From assembly GCA_903889245.1 (NCBI GenBank), contig CAISWQ010000054.1:44412-108411 (forward strand): a DNA stretch of 64,000 bases, given 5' to 3'. Position numbers and translations under genes: made by a program. The DNA is from an uncultured Lentisphaerota bacterium (GTDB lineage: Bacteria; Verrucomicrobiota; Kiritimatiellia; CAIQIC01). Shown one piece after another: positions 7,626-15,431 of the stretch (position 1 is its first letter; each line of letters opens with the position of its first letter). The notes under the pieces were generated by a model. The model was not told the DNA's origin. It worked only from the letters and a program-made list of their open reading frames with translations, and did no database searches.

Positions 7626-8531
7626 ATGCAGATGAACATGAGCGGAATGTCGCGCCGCGAGGCGCTGGGCGCGCTGGGCCTGCTGGCGCTGTCGAGCCGG
7701 CTGGCGTGGGCGCAGGAAGCGAAGGGCGGGATCGCGCTGCAGCTCTACACCGTGCGCGACGCCGCGAAGAAGGACCTCGAAGGCACGTTGAAGAAGGCCG
7801 CCGACATGGGCTGGCGCTATGTGCAGTGGAGCGGCATGCCCAACCTGCCAGCCGACAAGATTCGCGCGGCGCTCGACGCGGCCGGTCTCAAGTGCATCGC
7901 GTGTCATACCAGCGTCGAGGCCTTCGAGAAGGATTTCGACAAGGAAGTCGCGTTCTGGAAGACCGTCGGCTGCAAGGATATCGGGCCCGGCGGCATGATG
8001 AAGGATTGCACCAAGGACCTCGCCGCGTGGCTCAAGGGCTGCCAGCGGCTCGACGAACTCGGCGCCAAGATGCGCGGCGCCGGCCTGCGCCTCATCTTCC
8101 ACAACCACGGCATGGAGTTCGAGAAGTTCGCGGATGATCCGCGCACGAAGCACCAGATTCTGATGGACACCACCAAGCCGGGCAATCTCTACGCCGAGCT
8201 CGACATCGCTTGGGCGCACGCCGCCGGTGTGGATGTCCCCGCCTATCTGCGCGGCGCACTCAAGGGCCGCGTCAAGTGCGTCCACGCCAAGGACGTCATC
8301 ACCGAGGCCGCGCCCGCTCCCGCCAAGCCCGCCAAGGGCAAGGCCAAGGGCGGCGGCAAGAAGCACACGCTTGTGCCGCTCGGCCAGGGCCAGGTGCCGT
8401 GGAAGGATGTCATCCCGGCCTGCAAGGACGCGGGCGTCGAGTGGTACATCTACGAGCAGGACAACGGCAAGGGCGAAGTCTGGGATTACGTGAAGACCAG
8501 CTACGACTTCCTCTCGAAGCAGCCGATCTGA
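7626..8531 (+). CDS. Exported sugar phosphate isomerase/epimerase-like TIM-barrel protein
   Basis: 301 residues. N-terminal Tat-type signal with MSRREALGALGLLALSS and cleavage after AWAQ. The rest is an AP-endonuclease/xylose-isomerase-like TIM barrel (IALQLYTVRDAAKKDLEG at the start, LIFHNHGMEF in the middle, AELDIAWAHAAG and KCVHAKDV late), with His/Glu/Asp residues placed as metal ligands. A low-complexity Ala/Lys/Pro insertion lies in front of the last strand. In this phylum such exported proteins accompany Gfo/Idh/MocA oxidoreductases and are presumed to act on sugars; the real substrate is unknown. ATG 7626 chosen because it starts the Tat signal and has a good ribosome-binding site. 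Confidence 0.87.
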   Translation: MQMNMSGMSRREALGALGLLALSSRLAWAQEAKGGIALQLYTVRDAAKKDLEGTLKKAADMGWRYVQWSGMPNLPADKIRAALDAAGLKCIACHTSVEAFEKDFDKEVAFWKTVGCKDIGPGGMMKDCTKDLAAWLKGCQRLDELGAKMRGAGLRLIFHNHGMEFEKFADDPRTKHQILMDTTKPGNLYAELDIAWAHAAGVDVPAYLRGALKGRVKCVHAKDVITEAAPAPAKPAKGKAKGGGKKHTLVPLGQGQVPWKDVIPACKDAGVEWYIYEQDNGKGEVWDYVKTSYDFLSKQPI

Positions 8532-8546
8532 CCTCTTGACCGCCTG

Positions 8547-8592
8547 AACGCGCGGCGTTTTCCAGGCCTTGGAAACGCCGCGCGTTTCTTTT
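8547..8592 (+). terminator. Likely rho-independent terminator built around a palindrome copy
   Basis: Sixteen bases after the isomerase stop, the palindrome at 8557-8576 is extended by complementary arms (ACGCGCGGCG ... CGCCGCGCGT), giving a stem of about 18 bp, and is followed by TTTCTTTT. This is the only palindrome copy here with a long GC extension and T-tract. Confidence 0.6.
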
Positions 8593-8752
8593 CCGGACCC
8601 GGAAAAAACAGAGATCAGAGAGCAGCGGTCAGAGGTCAGTTTCCCTGGCCTTGAAAAAAAATCCGGTGAAACGCTCCAAGCCTTGGAAAAATTTCCGCGA
8701 GCTTTTCCAATGCTTGGAAATACCAAGGGCCCCGGTTTCCAATCCTTGGAAA
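8557..8752. repeat. Phased palindrome array, 6 copies (centres 8567, 8598, 8648, 8681, 8712, 8745)
   Basis: Intervals 31, 50, 33, 31 and 33 bp. The 50-bp gap holds a different direct repeat (GATCAGAGAGCAGCGGTCAGAGGTCAG, split over 8612-8638), which also occurs near 63778-63804. Copies two and three are degenerate. Confidence 0.85.
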
Positions 8753-8754
8753 CA

Positions 8755-8823
8755 GTAGCGGCGAACCATGGTCGCCGTCGGCGGGCATAGCCCGCCGCTA
8801 CAGCGGCGCGGCGACGCCGCGCC
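8755..8823. repeat. Multi-hairpin element with outer inverted repeat
   Basis: Outer arms GTAGCGGC (8755-8762) and GCCGCTAC (8794-8801) enclose GGCGA/TCGCC (8760-8764/8772-8776) and GGCGGGC-ATA-GCCCGCC (8780-8796). A third hairpin GGCGCGGCG/CGCCGCGCC follows (8805-8823). Architecture matches the elements at 13709-13788 and 63908-63992. Confidence 0.7.
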
Positions 8824-8865
8824 CTCCATTTATTTCTGTCCACGCTTGGCGCGGGCAAGTCCACC

Positions 8866-8893
8866 TTGACTTTCCGGGTTGTTCCGTGACAAT
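8866..8893 (+). promoter_or_regulatory. Promoter of the AI-2E-type permease gene (TTGACT-N16-GACAAT)
   Basis: TTGACT 8866-8871, 16-base spacer, GACAAT 8888-8893, then GCCGCC. The ATG at 8920 follows after 26 bases, in which GCCGCC...GGCGGC around a T-run could pair. Confidence 0.65.
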
Positions 8894-8919
8894 GCCGCCG
8901 ACTTTTTTGGCGGCGTCCC

Positions 8920-9951
8920 ATGAGCGATGCAACACCAACCCAGGGCGGCCCGACGCGAGCCTACGACCTCGCGGCGTGGGTGCTCATGGGGCTGGCGCTG
9001 TACGGCGTCATCCACCTGCGCCTGATCGCGGTCCTGATGGCGGGGCTGCTGGTCTTCCAACTCGTCCACATGCTCTCCGGCGTCGTGCGCGTGCCGCGCA
9101 TGAACCACCGCGGCGCGAAGCTGCTGATCGTGGCCGTACTGGCCGCGGTCGTGGTGACGATTGTCGCGCTGCTCGTGCTGGGCAGCGCCGCCTTCCTGCG
9201 CCATGGCCCCGACAACCTCGCCGGCATGTTGACGCAGATGGCCACCGTGCTCGATGAACTGCGCGACATGCTGCCACCGGCGTTCGCGGCTTCCCTGCCG
9301 GCCGACGCCGACAGCATCCGGCAACACATCTCCGAGTGGTTCCGTTCCCATGCGGCCGAAATCCGCACGGTGGGCGAGCACACCATCCGTGTCATCGTGC
9401 ATATGCTGATCGGCCTGATCCTCGGCGCGATGGTGGCGCTGCACGAGGTCTCGCCGCGCGCGCGGCCCGCGCCGTTCCTGCAGGCGCTGACGCGGCGCAC
9501 GGCGCGCCTGGCCGAGGCCTTCCGCCGCATCATCCTCGCGCAGGTGCCGATCTCCGCGATCAACACGGGCCTGACGGCGATCTACCTCGTCATCGTGCTG
9601 CCGTTGTTCGGCGTGGACCTGCCGTTCAAGAAGACGCTGATCGCCGTGACCTTCCTCGCCGGCCTGCTGCCGGTGATCGGCAACCTGATCTCCAACACGG
9701 CGATCTTCCTCGTGAGCCTGCGGGTGTCCTTCGCGGTCGCGGCCGTGTCGCTCGGCTACCTCATCCTCATCCACAAGCTGGAATATTTCCTGAACGCGAA
9801 GATCGTCGGCACGCGCATCAACGCCAAGGCGTGGGAACTGCTGATCGCCATGCTGGCGTTCGAGGCCGCCTTCGGGATCGGCGGGCTGATCATGGCGCCG
9901 CTGGTCTATGCCTATGTGAAGCACGAGCTGATGGAAGAAGGCGTGCTCTGA
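8920..9951 (+). CDS. AI-2E family transporter (putative permease)
   Basis: 343 residues, inner membrane. Two spans at the N-terminus (WVLMGLALYGVIHLRLIAVLMAGLLVF), another near 65-90, a long extracytoplasmic or cytosolic loop, then a C-terminal cluster of spans ending FGIGGLIMAPLVYAYVKHEL. The layout and the closing motif (GLIMAPL-Y-YVK) are those of PF01594. Members export autoinducer-2, exchange Na+/H+, or are of unknown substrate, so a quorum role should not be assumed. Its TGA overlaps the next gene's ATG by one base. Confidence 0.85.
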   Translation: MSDATPTQGGPTRAYDLAAWVLMGLALYGVIHLRLIAVLMAGLLVFQLVHMLSGVVRVPRMNHRGAKLLIVAVLAAVVVTIVALLVLGSAAFLRHGPDNLAGMLTQMATVLDELRDMLPPAFAASLPADADSIRQHISEWFRSHAAEIRTVGEHTIRVIVHMLIGLILGAMVALHEVSPRARPAPFLQALTRRTARLAEAFRRIILAQVPISAINTGLTAIYLVIVLPLFGVDLPFKKTLIAVTFLAGLLPVIGNLISNTAIFLVSLRVSFAVAAVSLGYLILIHKLEYFLNAKIVGTRINAKAWELLIAMLAFEAAFGIGGLIMAPLVYAYVKHELMEEGVL

Positions 9952-10559
9952 TGCCGCGGCCGGCCGCGCTCGAGCATCTGGCCGCGCGCGATCTCAAGCT
10001 CGCCGCCCTTCTCGTCGGCCCGCCGTTCAAGGCCTATCGCCATCCCGACCTCTACCGCGACCTGCTCGAATCCATCGTCTCGCAGCAGCTCTCCATCAAG
10101 GCGGCGGCGACCATCTTCGGGCGTTTCCTCGCTCTGTTTCCCGGCCGCCAGCCCACGCCGCGCCGTGTGCTCGCCTTGAAGCTCACGCAGCTCCGCGCTG
10201 CCGGCCTCTCGCGGCAGAAGGCCGGCTACCTCCGCAACGTCGCCGCCTTCGCGTTGCGCCATGACGTGAGCCGCGCGGCGCTGCACCGTTTGAGCGATGA
10301 CGAGGTCATCGCGCTGCTCACGCAGATCAAGGGCGTCGGCCGCTGGACCGCGGAGATGTTGCTGATGTTCCCGCTGGACCGGCACGATGTCTTGCCGCTG
10401 GACGACCTCGGCATCCAGCTTGCGATGAAGAAACTCTATGGCCTGCGCGGCCGCGGGCGCGGCCTCCACCGGCGCATGGTCGCGCTCGCCGAGGTGTGGC
10501 GGCCGCACCGCACGCTCGCCTGCAAGTACCTCTGGCGCTGGCGTTCCGGCCAGCGTTGA
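9951..10559 (+). CDS. DNA-3-methyladenine glycosylase II (AlkA-like, HhH-GPD)
   Basis: 202 residues. Base-excision repair of alkylated purines. SIVSQQLSIKAAATIFGRF is the N-terminal helical segment typical of AlkA/MPG, and LLTQIKGVGRWTAEMLLMF is the helix-hairpin-helix. The catalytic aspartate is D151 or D152 in VLPLDDLGIQ. No C-terminal Cys cluster, so it is not an Fe-S member such as EndoIII. It lacks the N-terminal mixed alpha/beta domain of the E. coli protein, as do many bacterial homologues. The start codon sits on the last base of the upstream stop, implying translational coupling to the permease gene, with no obvious functional link. Confidence 0.9.
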   Translation: MPRPAALEHLAARDLKLAALLVGPPFKAYRHPDLYRDLLESIVSQQLSIKAAATIFGRFLALFPGRQPTPRRVLALKLTQLRAAGLSRQKAGYLRNVAAFALRHDVSRAALHRLSDDEVIALLTQIKGVGRWTAEMLLMFPLDRHDVLPLDDLGIQLAMKKLYGLRGRGRGLHRRMVALAEVWRPHRTLACKYLWRWRSGQR

Positions 10560-10608
10560 TTCCAGCCGCTCTTCGTAGAAGTAGGGGCGGATTTCAGCCA
10601 GAAAACCA

Positions 10609-10637
10609 TTGACAACATTGCCCTTCGAGGGCTATGT
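10609..10637 (+). promoter_or_regulatory. Promoter of the Ehr-complex operon
   Basis: Perfect -35 TTGACA at 10609-10614; the -10 lies in GGCTATGTG (about 10631-10638), with TATGTG at an 18-base spacer or CTATGT at 17. GTCCGCC follows, as at other promoters here. Leader about 50 bases before ATG 10686. Confidence 0.5.
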
Positions 10638-10685
10638 GTCCGCCGTTGTCCATCACGCCGGTCGGCGCGATGGGCATTTCCCTTT

Positions 10686-11393
10686 ATGCAACTGACGGTC
10701 AAAGATGTCGCGAAGCTGCTGAATCTGTCCGAGAAGACCATTTACCGGATGATTCAACGCGGCGAGATTCCGGTCCACCGCATCGGCGAACAGTTCCGGT
10801 TCAACCGCACCGACCTGATGGAGTGGGCGACGACGAAACGTATGAACGTTTCGCCAGACATGTTCACCGAGCCAGACGAGGATGAGCAGGAACAGCACCG
10901 TGTTTCGGATGCGCTCGCCCGCGGCGGAATTTTTTACCGGCTCGATGGCAAGGACAAGGAAGGCGCGTTGCGCGCGCTCGTTCGCGTCGCCCATCTGCCG
11001 GGCGAGGTGGATCGCGATTTCCTGCTGAACCATCTGATCGCGCGCGAGGCGCTCGCCTCGACCGGCATCGGCGAGGGCATCGCGATCCCGCACGTCCGCA
11101 ATCCGGTGATTGTGCCGGTGGATGCGCCGCTGATTGCGCTCGGCTTTCTGGAGCATTCGGTGGAATTCGCCGCGATTGATGGCAAGCCGGTCAATGTGCT
11201 GTTCCTGCTGTTCAGCCCGACCATCCGCCTGCATCTGCGCCAGCTCTCGCGTCTCGCCTACAAACTCGGCCAGCCCGCCGTGCAGGATGCGCTGAAGCGG
11301 CAGGCGCCACGCGAGGAAATTTTCGCGGCCATCCGCCGCATCGAGGATGAGCTTTATGCCCACGCTCATCCGGCGACTGGGGCGGGGATATGA
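10686..11393 (+). CDS. Regulator: excisionase-type HTH fused to PTS EIIA(Fru/Ntr)-like domain
   Basis: 235 residues. Residues 1-50 are a MerR/excisionase-like winged helix (LTVKDVAKLLNLSEKTIYRMIQRGEIPVHRIG split into LTVKDVAKLLNLSEK and TIYRMIQRGEIPVHRIG). After an acidic linker (60-72), residues 85-230 match the PtsN/EIIA-2 fold; H136 in GIGEGIAIPHVRN is at the phosphorylated-histidine position, and EGALRALVRVAH and VNVLFLLFSP are family motifs. A phosphorylation-controlled DNA-binding protein is the simplest reading, but no PTS enzymes are nearby. Its last four bases overlap the start of the first membrane subunit (ATGA), tying it tightly to the hydrogenase-like operon. Confidence 0.88.
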   Translation: MQLTVKDVAKLLNLSEKTIYRMIQRGEIPVHRIGEQFRFNRTDLMEWATTKRMNVSPDMFTEPDEDEQEQHRVSDALARGGIFYRLDGKDKEGALRALVRVAHLPGEVDRDFLLNHLIAREALASTGIGEGIAIPHVRNPVIVPVDAPLIALGFLEHSVEFAAIDGKPVNVLFLLFSPTIRLHLRQLSRLAYKLGQPAVQDALKRQAPREEIFAAIRRIEDELYAHAHPATGAGI

Positions 11394-13366
11394 TCCTGCT
11401 GCTGCTCGCGCTGGCGTTATTGCTCGGCGGGGCGCTGTTCCCGCTGCTGCTCGTGCGCAATCCCAAGGCCGCAACCGCCGCTGGCGTCGCGCTCGCCGTC
11501 GCCGGCTCGCTCGCCGGGCTGGCCTCCGCCGTGCAAGGACTGCTCGGCGGCATTGAGCAAAAATTTCTGCTGCCGTGGACGCTGCCGCTCGGCGCGGTGC
11601 GGCTCGGCCTCGATCCGCTCTCCGCCTTTTTTCTCGTCCCGTTGTTCCTGCTCGGCGGCGTCTGCGCGCTCTACGGCCGCGGTTATCTTGGCCTCCGCCC
11701 GCGCGACGGCACGTCGTGGAGTTTCTACAACCTTCTGCTCGTCTCGATGGCCGTCGTCTTCACCGCGCGCGACGCCGTCCTCTTCGTCATGGCGTGGGAG
11801 CTGATGGCCGTCACCTCGTTCGCGCTCGTCATCCACGAGCGCGAGCGCGACAGCGTGCGGCATGCGGGCTGGCTCTATCTCGCCGCGTCGCATCTGGGCC
11901 TGGCCGCGCTGCTCGCCGTCTTCTTCGGCTTGAGCCACGCCGCCGGTGGCACGCTCGACCTCGCCGCCTTCCGCGATGTGGTCCCCGCCTCGGGCGCGCT
12001 CGGTGGCCTGCTGTTCCTGCTCGCCGTGCTCGGCTTTGGCGCGAAGGCCGGCTTCCTTACGCTGCACGGCTGGCTGCCCGAGGCGCATCCCGCCGCGCCG
12101 AGCCACGTCTCCGCGCTGATGTCCGGCGTGCTCATCAAGACCGGCCTCTACGGCCTGCTCCGCGTGCTCACCTTCTTCAGCGCGTGGCCCGCGTGGTGGG
12201 GCGGCGTGCTGCTCGCGCTCGGCCTCGCCGGCTGCCTGTTCGGTATCTTGCAGGCGCTGACGCAGCAGGACCTCAAGCGCTCGCTCGCGTTTTCCAGCGT
12301 CGAGAATATCGGCATCATCGCGCTCGGCCTCGGCCTCGGCATGCTCGGCGCCGCGTGGCAGTTGCCCGCCGTCGCCGCGCTCGGCTTCGCGGGCGCGCTG
12401 TTGCACGTACTGAACCACGCGCTGTGCAAGGGCCTGCTCTTCCTCGGCGCGGGCGCCGTGCTGCACGGCGCCGGTACGCTGCGCCTCGACCGCCTCGGCG
12501 GCCTGCTCAAGACGATGCCGCAGACCGGCGCGCTCTTCCTCTTCGCCGCCGCCGCGATCTGCGCGCTGCCGCCGCTCAACGGCTTCGCCAGCGAATTCCT
12601 GATCTACCTCGGCGCGTTCACCGGCGCGTGTCACGCCGAGGGCTGGGCCGGTGCGACCGGCCTGATCGTCATCGGCGGCCTTGCGCTGACCGGCGGCCTG
12701 ACGCTCGCCGCGTTCGCGCGCCTGACCGGCCTGGCCTTCCTCGGCGAACGCCGCGCCGAACATCCGCCGCACGAAGCTTCCATGGCGATGCGCCTGCCGA
12801 TGCTGCTGCTCGCGCTCGGCTGCGCGCTCGCCGGCCTGGGTGCGCCGTGGCTGATCCCGTGGCTCTTCCCGCGCCTGCTTGCCGGAACTTTTCCAGCGCT
12901 CAAGACGCTCGACGCCGCGCCGCTTGCCGGCGCCGCGCTCGGCCTGCGCTGGGTAGTGATCCTCGCCGCCGCGTTTGCGCTGCTCGTCTTGGTACTCGCG
13001 CTCCTCCGCCGCGCGCGCGTCCGCGCTGGCGGCGTGGCCGCCGCGGGTACGTGGGACTGCGGCTACGTCGCGCCCACCGCGCGGATGCAGTACACCGCGT
13101 CATCGTTCTCCGGCCCGCTCGCGCAACTGTTCCAGCCGTTCCTGCGCGCGCGCGCCGAGGGGAAACTTCCCGCCGGCCTGTTCCCCGCGCCCGTCCAGCA
13201 AAGCACGAAGTTGCGCGACGTCGCCACCGACTACGTCGCCGTCCCGCTCTTCCGCGCCATCGCCTGGCTCGCGCAGCAGGTCCGCTGGCTCCAGCACGGC
13301 CGCGTCCAGCTCTACGTGCTCTACATCGCCGTCACCCTGCTCGCGCTGCTGCTCTGGAAATTATGA
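11390..13366 (+). CDS. HyfB/NuoL-like proton-conducting antiporter subunit of Ehr-type complex
   Basis: 658 residues, about 16 membrane spans. Matches the long antiporter-like subunit of hydrogenase-4 (HyfB) and related complexes: VMAWELMAVTSFALVIHE (conserved Glu of TM5), LLFLLAVLGFGAKAGFLTLHGWLPEAHPAAPSHVS (split here as GFGAKAGFLTLHGW and LPEAHPAAPSHVS), the Lys of TM7 and HVLNHALCKGLLFLGAGAVLH. The C-terminal part carries GTWDCGYVAPTARMQYTASSF, typical for HyfB. Likely pumps H+ or Na+ across the inner membrane. ATGA overlap with the regulator. The rest of the complex follows only after a 496-base repeat block. Confidence 0.92.
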   Translation: MILLLLALALLLGGALFPLLLVRNPKAATAAGVALAVAGSLAGLASAVQGLLGGIEQKFLLPWTLPLGAVRLGLDPLSAFFLVPLFLLGGVCALYGRGYLGLRPRDGTSWSFYNLLLVSMAVVFTARDAVLFVMAWELMAVTSFALVIHERERDSVRHAGWLYLAASHLGLAALLAVFFGLSHAAGGTLDLAAFRDVVPASGALGGLLFLLAVLGFGAKAGFLTLHGWLPEAHPAAPSHVSALMSGVLIKTGLYGLLRVLTFFSAWPAWWGGVLLALGLAGCLFGILQALTQQDLKRSLAFSSVENIGIIALGLGLGMLGAAWQLPAVAALGFAGALLHVLNHALCKGLLFLGAGAVLHGAGTLRLDRLGGLLKTMPQTGALFLFAAAAICALPPLNGFASEFLIYLGAFTGACHAEGWAGATGLIVIGGLALTGGLTLAAFARLTGLAFLGERRAEHPPHEASMAMRLPMLLLALGCALAGLGAPWLIPWLFPRLLAGTFPALKTLDAAPLAGAALGLRWVVILAAAFALLVLVLALLRRARVRAGGVAAAGTWDCGYVAPTARMQYTASSFSGPLAQLFQPFLRARAEGKLPAGLFPAPVQQSTKLRDVATDYVAVPLFRAIAWLAQQVRWLQHGRVQLYVLYIAVTLLALLLWKL

Positions 13367-13509
13367 CGACTCTTTCCCCATGCGGTGGTGAGTTTTTAAC
13401 GCAAAGGCGCGAAGGCCGGACGGAAGGCGCAAAGCTGTCTCCGCTCTTTGCGTCTTGTGCCTTCTCTTCGCGCCTTCGCGTTGAAAATGTGCGTGGACGT
13501 CGCGGATCA

Positions 13510-13641
13510 TTTCCGAGCCTCGGAAAAGTTTTCCCAGCCTTGGAAAACTTTGGCCCTGACTTTTCCAATGCCTGGAAAAACCGGCGCTTCGCTTTTTCAA
13601 TGCTTGGAAAAACTGGCGCTCCGCTTTTCCAATCCCTGAAT
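13510..13641. repeat. Phased palindrome array, 5 copies (centres 13518, 13538, 13570, 13603, 13634)
   Basis: Intervals 20, 32, 33 and 31 bp. The last copy is degenerate (TTTTCCAATCCCTGAA). The linkers between copies 3-5 share CTGGCGCTCCGC-like sequence with the array at 40053, suggesting the linker can be duplicated together with the palindrome. Confidence 0.85.
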
Positions 13642-13708
13642 AAGCGAACATCGAACATCGAACACCGAACACCGAACAGCGAAGTATTGCAGCGTGGGCT
13701 GGCTTGGT

Positions 13709-13788
13709 CTTGTGGGCGGGAGCTCCAGCTCCCGCGCTCTGTGCGCACTGGTTTTGATTTCGCGGGAGCTGTAGCTCCCGCCCACAAG
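13709..13788. repeat. Multi-hairpin element with 16-bp outer inverted repeat
   Basis: CTTGTGGGCGGGAGCT (13709-13724) pairs perfectly with AGCTCCCGCCCACAAG (13773-13788). Inside are GCGGGAGCT-cc-AGCTCCCGC (13717-13735) and CGGGAGCT-gt-AGCTCCCG (13763-13780). Can form one long cruciform or two short hairpins. Confidence 0.8.
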
Positions 13789-13862
13789 CAGCAGCATTCT
13801 TCTTTCAGGTTTCAGGTTTCAAGTTTCCGGTCTGCTCTGTCAGGTTTCGCGAGGGGTGGCGT

Positions 13863-14774
13863 GTGAGCATGGTCGCGCTCGGACATGTTCTGCTCGCGCT
13901 GGTGGCGGCGCCGCTGCTGCCGGGGCTGATCAACCGCGTGAAGTCGGTCTTCGCCGGCCGCCGCGGGCCGCCGGTGCTGCAACTCTACTTCGATCTCGCG
14001 AAGCTGCTGCGCAAGGGCGCGGTCTATAGCCGGACGACGACGTGGGTTTTTCGCACGAGCCCGCTGGTCGGCGTCGCCGCGCCGCTGCTCGCGCTCGTGC
14101 TGGTACCCGCGGGCGGCGCGGCCGCGCTCGTCGCGTTCCCCGGCGACCTGCTGCTGATGGCCTACGCGCTGGCGCTCGCGCGCTTCTTCCTCGTGCTCGC
14201 CGCGCTCGACACGGGCTCGAGCTTCGAGGGTATGGGCGCGAGCCGCGAGGTTGCGTTCTCCGCGCTGGCCGAGCCCGCGTTCCTGCTGGCTCTCGCGGCG
14301 ATGGCGCGACAGGCGCACTCGCCTTCGCTGACCGACGCGCTCGGCGCGCCGACGGCCTTGAGCGACCTCGGCCTGCTGCCGCTGCTGCTGCTGGTGGCGA
14401 CAGCGTTGCTGCTGGTGTTGCTCGTCGAGAATGCGCGCGTGCCGGTGGATGACCCGAACACGCACCTCGAACTGACGATGATCCACGAGGTACTGATCCT
14501 CGACTATAGCGGGCCGGACCTGGCGCTCGCGCTCTACGGCGCGTCGCTCAAGCTCTGGCTGTTCAGCGCGATCCTGTCCGACGTTTTGCTCGCGGGGCTG
14601 CCCGGCGATGTGTGGCTGCGCGGCGCGGCGCACCTGACGGGCATCATCGCCATCGCCGGCGTCGTCGGCGTGGTCGAGTCGTGCATGGCGCGGCTGCGCA
14701 TGGTGCGCGTGCCGCACCTGCTGATCGCGGCCGGCGCGTTCGCGCTGCTCGCGCTCTGCGTGGGAGTAAGGTGA
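13863..14774 (+). CDS. HyfC/NuoH-like membrane anchor subunit of Ehr-type complex
   Basis: 303 residues, about 8 membrane spans. Near the N-terminus, PGLINRVKSVFAGRRGPPVLQLYFDL and KLLRKGAVYSR form the cytoplasmic loop that contacts the catalytic subunits in HyfC/HycD/NuoH. VENARVPVDDPNTHLELTMIHE (split: VENARVPVDDPNTHLE, LTMIHE) is the conserved acidic loop of this family. Start taken as GTG 13863, six bases behind GAGGGG; ATG 13869 is an alternative. Although separated from the HyfB-like gene by 496 bases of repeats, it opens an uninterrupted run of five subunit genes. Confidence 0.92.
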   Translation: MSMVALGHVLLALVAAPLLPGLINRVKSVFAGRRGPPVLQLYFDLAKLLRKGAVYSRTTTWVFRTSPLVGVAAPLLALVLVPAGGAAALVAFPGDLLLMAYALALARFFLVLAALDTGSSFEGMGASREVAFSALAEPAFLLALAAMARQAHSPSLTDALGAPTALSDLGLLPLLLLVATALLLVLLVENARVPVDDPNTHLELTMIHEVLILDYSGPDLALALYGASLKLWLFSAILSDVLLAGLPGDVWLRGAAHLTGIIAIAGVVGVVESCMARLRMVRVPHLLIAAGAFALLALCVGVR

Positions 14775-14777
14775 CCG

Positions 14778-15431
14778 ATGGAAGCACTGGTCCATGTTTT
14801 GATGGTGTTCCTGATCCTGGCGAACCTGCGGCTGCTGGGCGGTACGCGGCTGAACGTCTGTATCGTGACGGTGGCGGCGCAGGGCGCGGTGCTCGGCCTG
14901 CTGCCGCTGCTGCTGCATCCGCTCTCGCTGACGCGGCACGCGCTCACCATCGCCCTCGCGGCGGTCGTGCTCAAGGGCGGGCTGTTCCCGTGGCTGCTCA
15001 AGCGCGCGCTGCGGCAGGCGGGCGTGCAGCGCGAGGTGGCGCCCTATGTGGGCTTCACGCCCTCGATGTTCTTCGGCGTGCTCGCGCTCGGGCTCGGCGC
15101 GGCGCTCGCACGCAAGCTGCCGCTGCCCGCGCCGGATGCCTCGCCGCTGCTCGTGCCGGTGGCGCTGGCGACGATGCTGACGGGCCTGTTCCTGATCGTC
15201 GCGCGCCGGCAGGCGCTGATGCAGGTGGTCGGCTACCTCGCGCTGGAGAACGGCATCTTCGCGTTCGGCGCGGTGGTGATGAAGGAGGCGCCGCTACTCG
15301 TGGAGATGGGCATCCTGCTGGATATCTTCGTCGCCGTGTTCGTCATGGGCATCATGGTCTTCCACATCAGCCGCGAGTTCGATCACACCGATACCGAGCG
15401 GCTCTCTGAACTGAAGGACTGGACGCCATGA
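14778..15431 (+). CDS. HyfE-like small membrane subunit of Ehr-type complex
   Basis: 217 residues, about 6-7 spans. Resembles the HyfE subunit of hydrogenase-4 (fusion-like relative of NuoK/MnhC): VVLKGGLFPWLLKRALR in the middle and VGYLALENGIFAFGAVV near residue 155 are diagnostic, with a conserved Glu in the last of these. Role is inner-membrane structural and probably cation translocation. Three bases after the preceding gene, and its TGA overlaps the next ATG. Confidence 0.88.
   Translation: MEALVHVLMVFLILANLRLLGGTRLNVCIVTVAAQGAVLGLLPLLLHPLSLTRHALTIALAAVVLKGGLFPWLLKRALRQAGVQREVAPYVGFTPSMFFGVLALGLGAALARKLPLPAPDASPLLVPVALATMLTGLFLIVARRQALMQVVGYLALENGIFAFGAVVMKEAPLLVEMGILLDIFVAVFVMGIMVFHISREFDHTDTERLSELKDWTP

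Larger units (their letters stand above)
13367..13862. repeat. Repeat-packed spacer inside the Ehr operon
   Basis: 496 bases without a gene. In order: a long imperfect hairpin (AACGCAAAGGCGCGAAG at 13398-13414 pairing with CTTCGCGCCTTCGCGTT at 13466-13482, one mismatch); a palindrome array at 13510-13641; AACATCGAACACCGAA units at 13648-13682; a double hairpin with 16-bp outer arms at 13709-13788; and a TTTCAGGTTTCAAGTTTC stretch at 13803-13826. Every one of these families occurs elsewhere in the window except the first and last. Confidence 0.85.

Noticed and set aside
8920..9951. Quorum-sensing AI-2 exporter
   Set aside because: The family name is historical; many members move ions or have unknown substrates, and no luxS or lsr gene is near.
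11417..12772. Long antisense reading frames, for example opposite the HyfB-like gene, the HyfG-like gene and the DUF4175-like gene
   Set aside because: They are shadow frames caused by high GC at third codon positions. Their translations are Arg/Ala/Gln-rich, match no family and have no ribosome-binding sites.
13361..13866. Reading frames through the 13.4-13.9 kb repeat block (peptides such as FSKAWK and FQALEK)
   Set aside because: They are open only because the palindrome has no stop in any frame; there is no gene-like composition or start signal.
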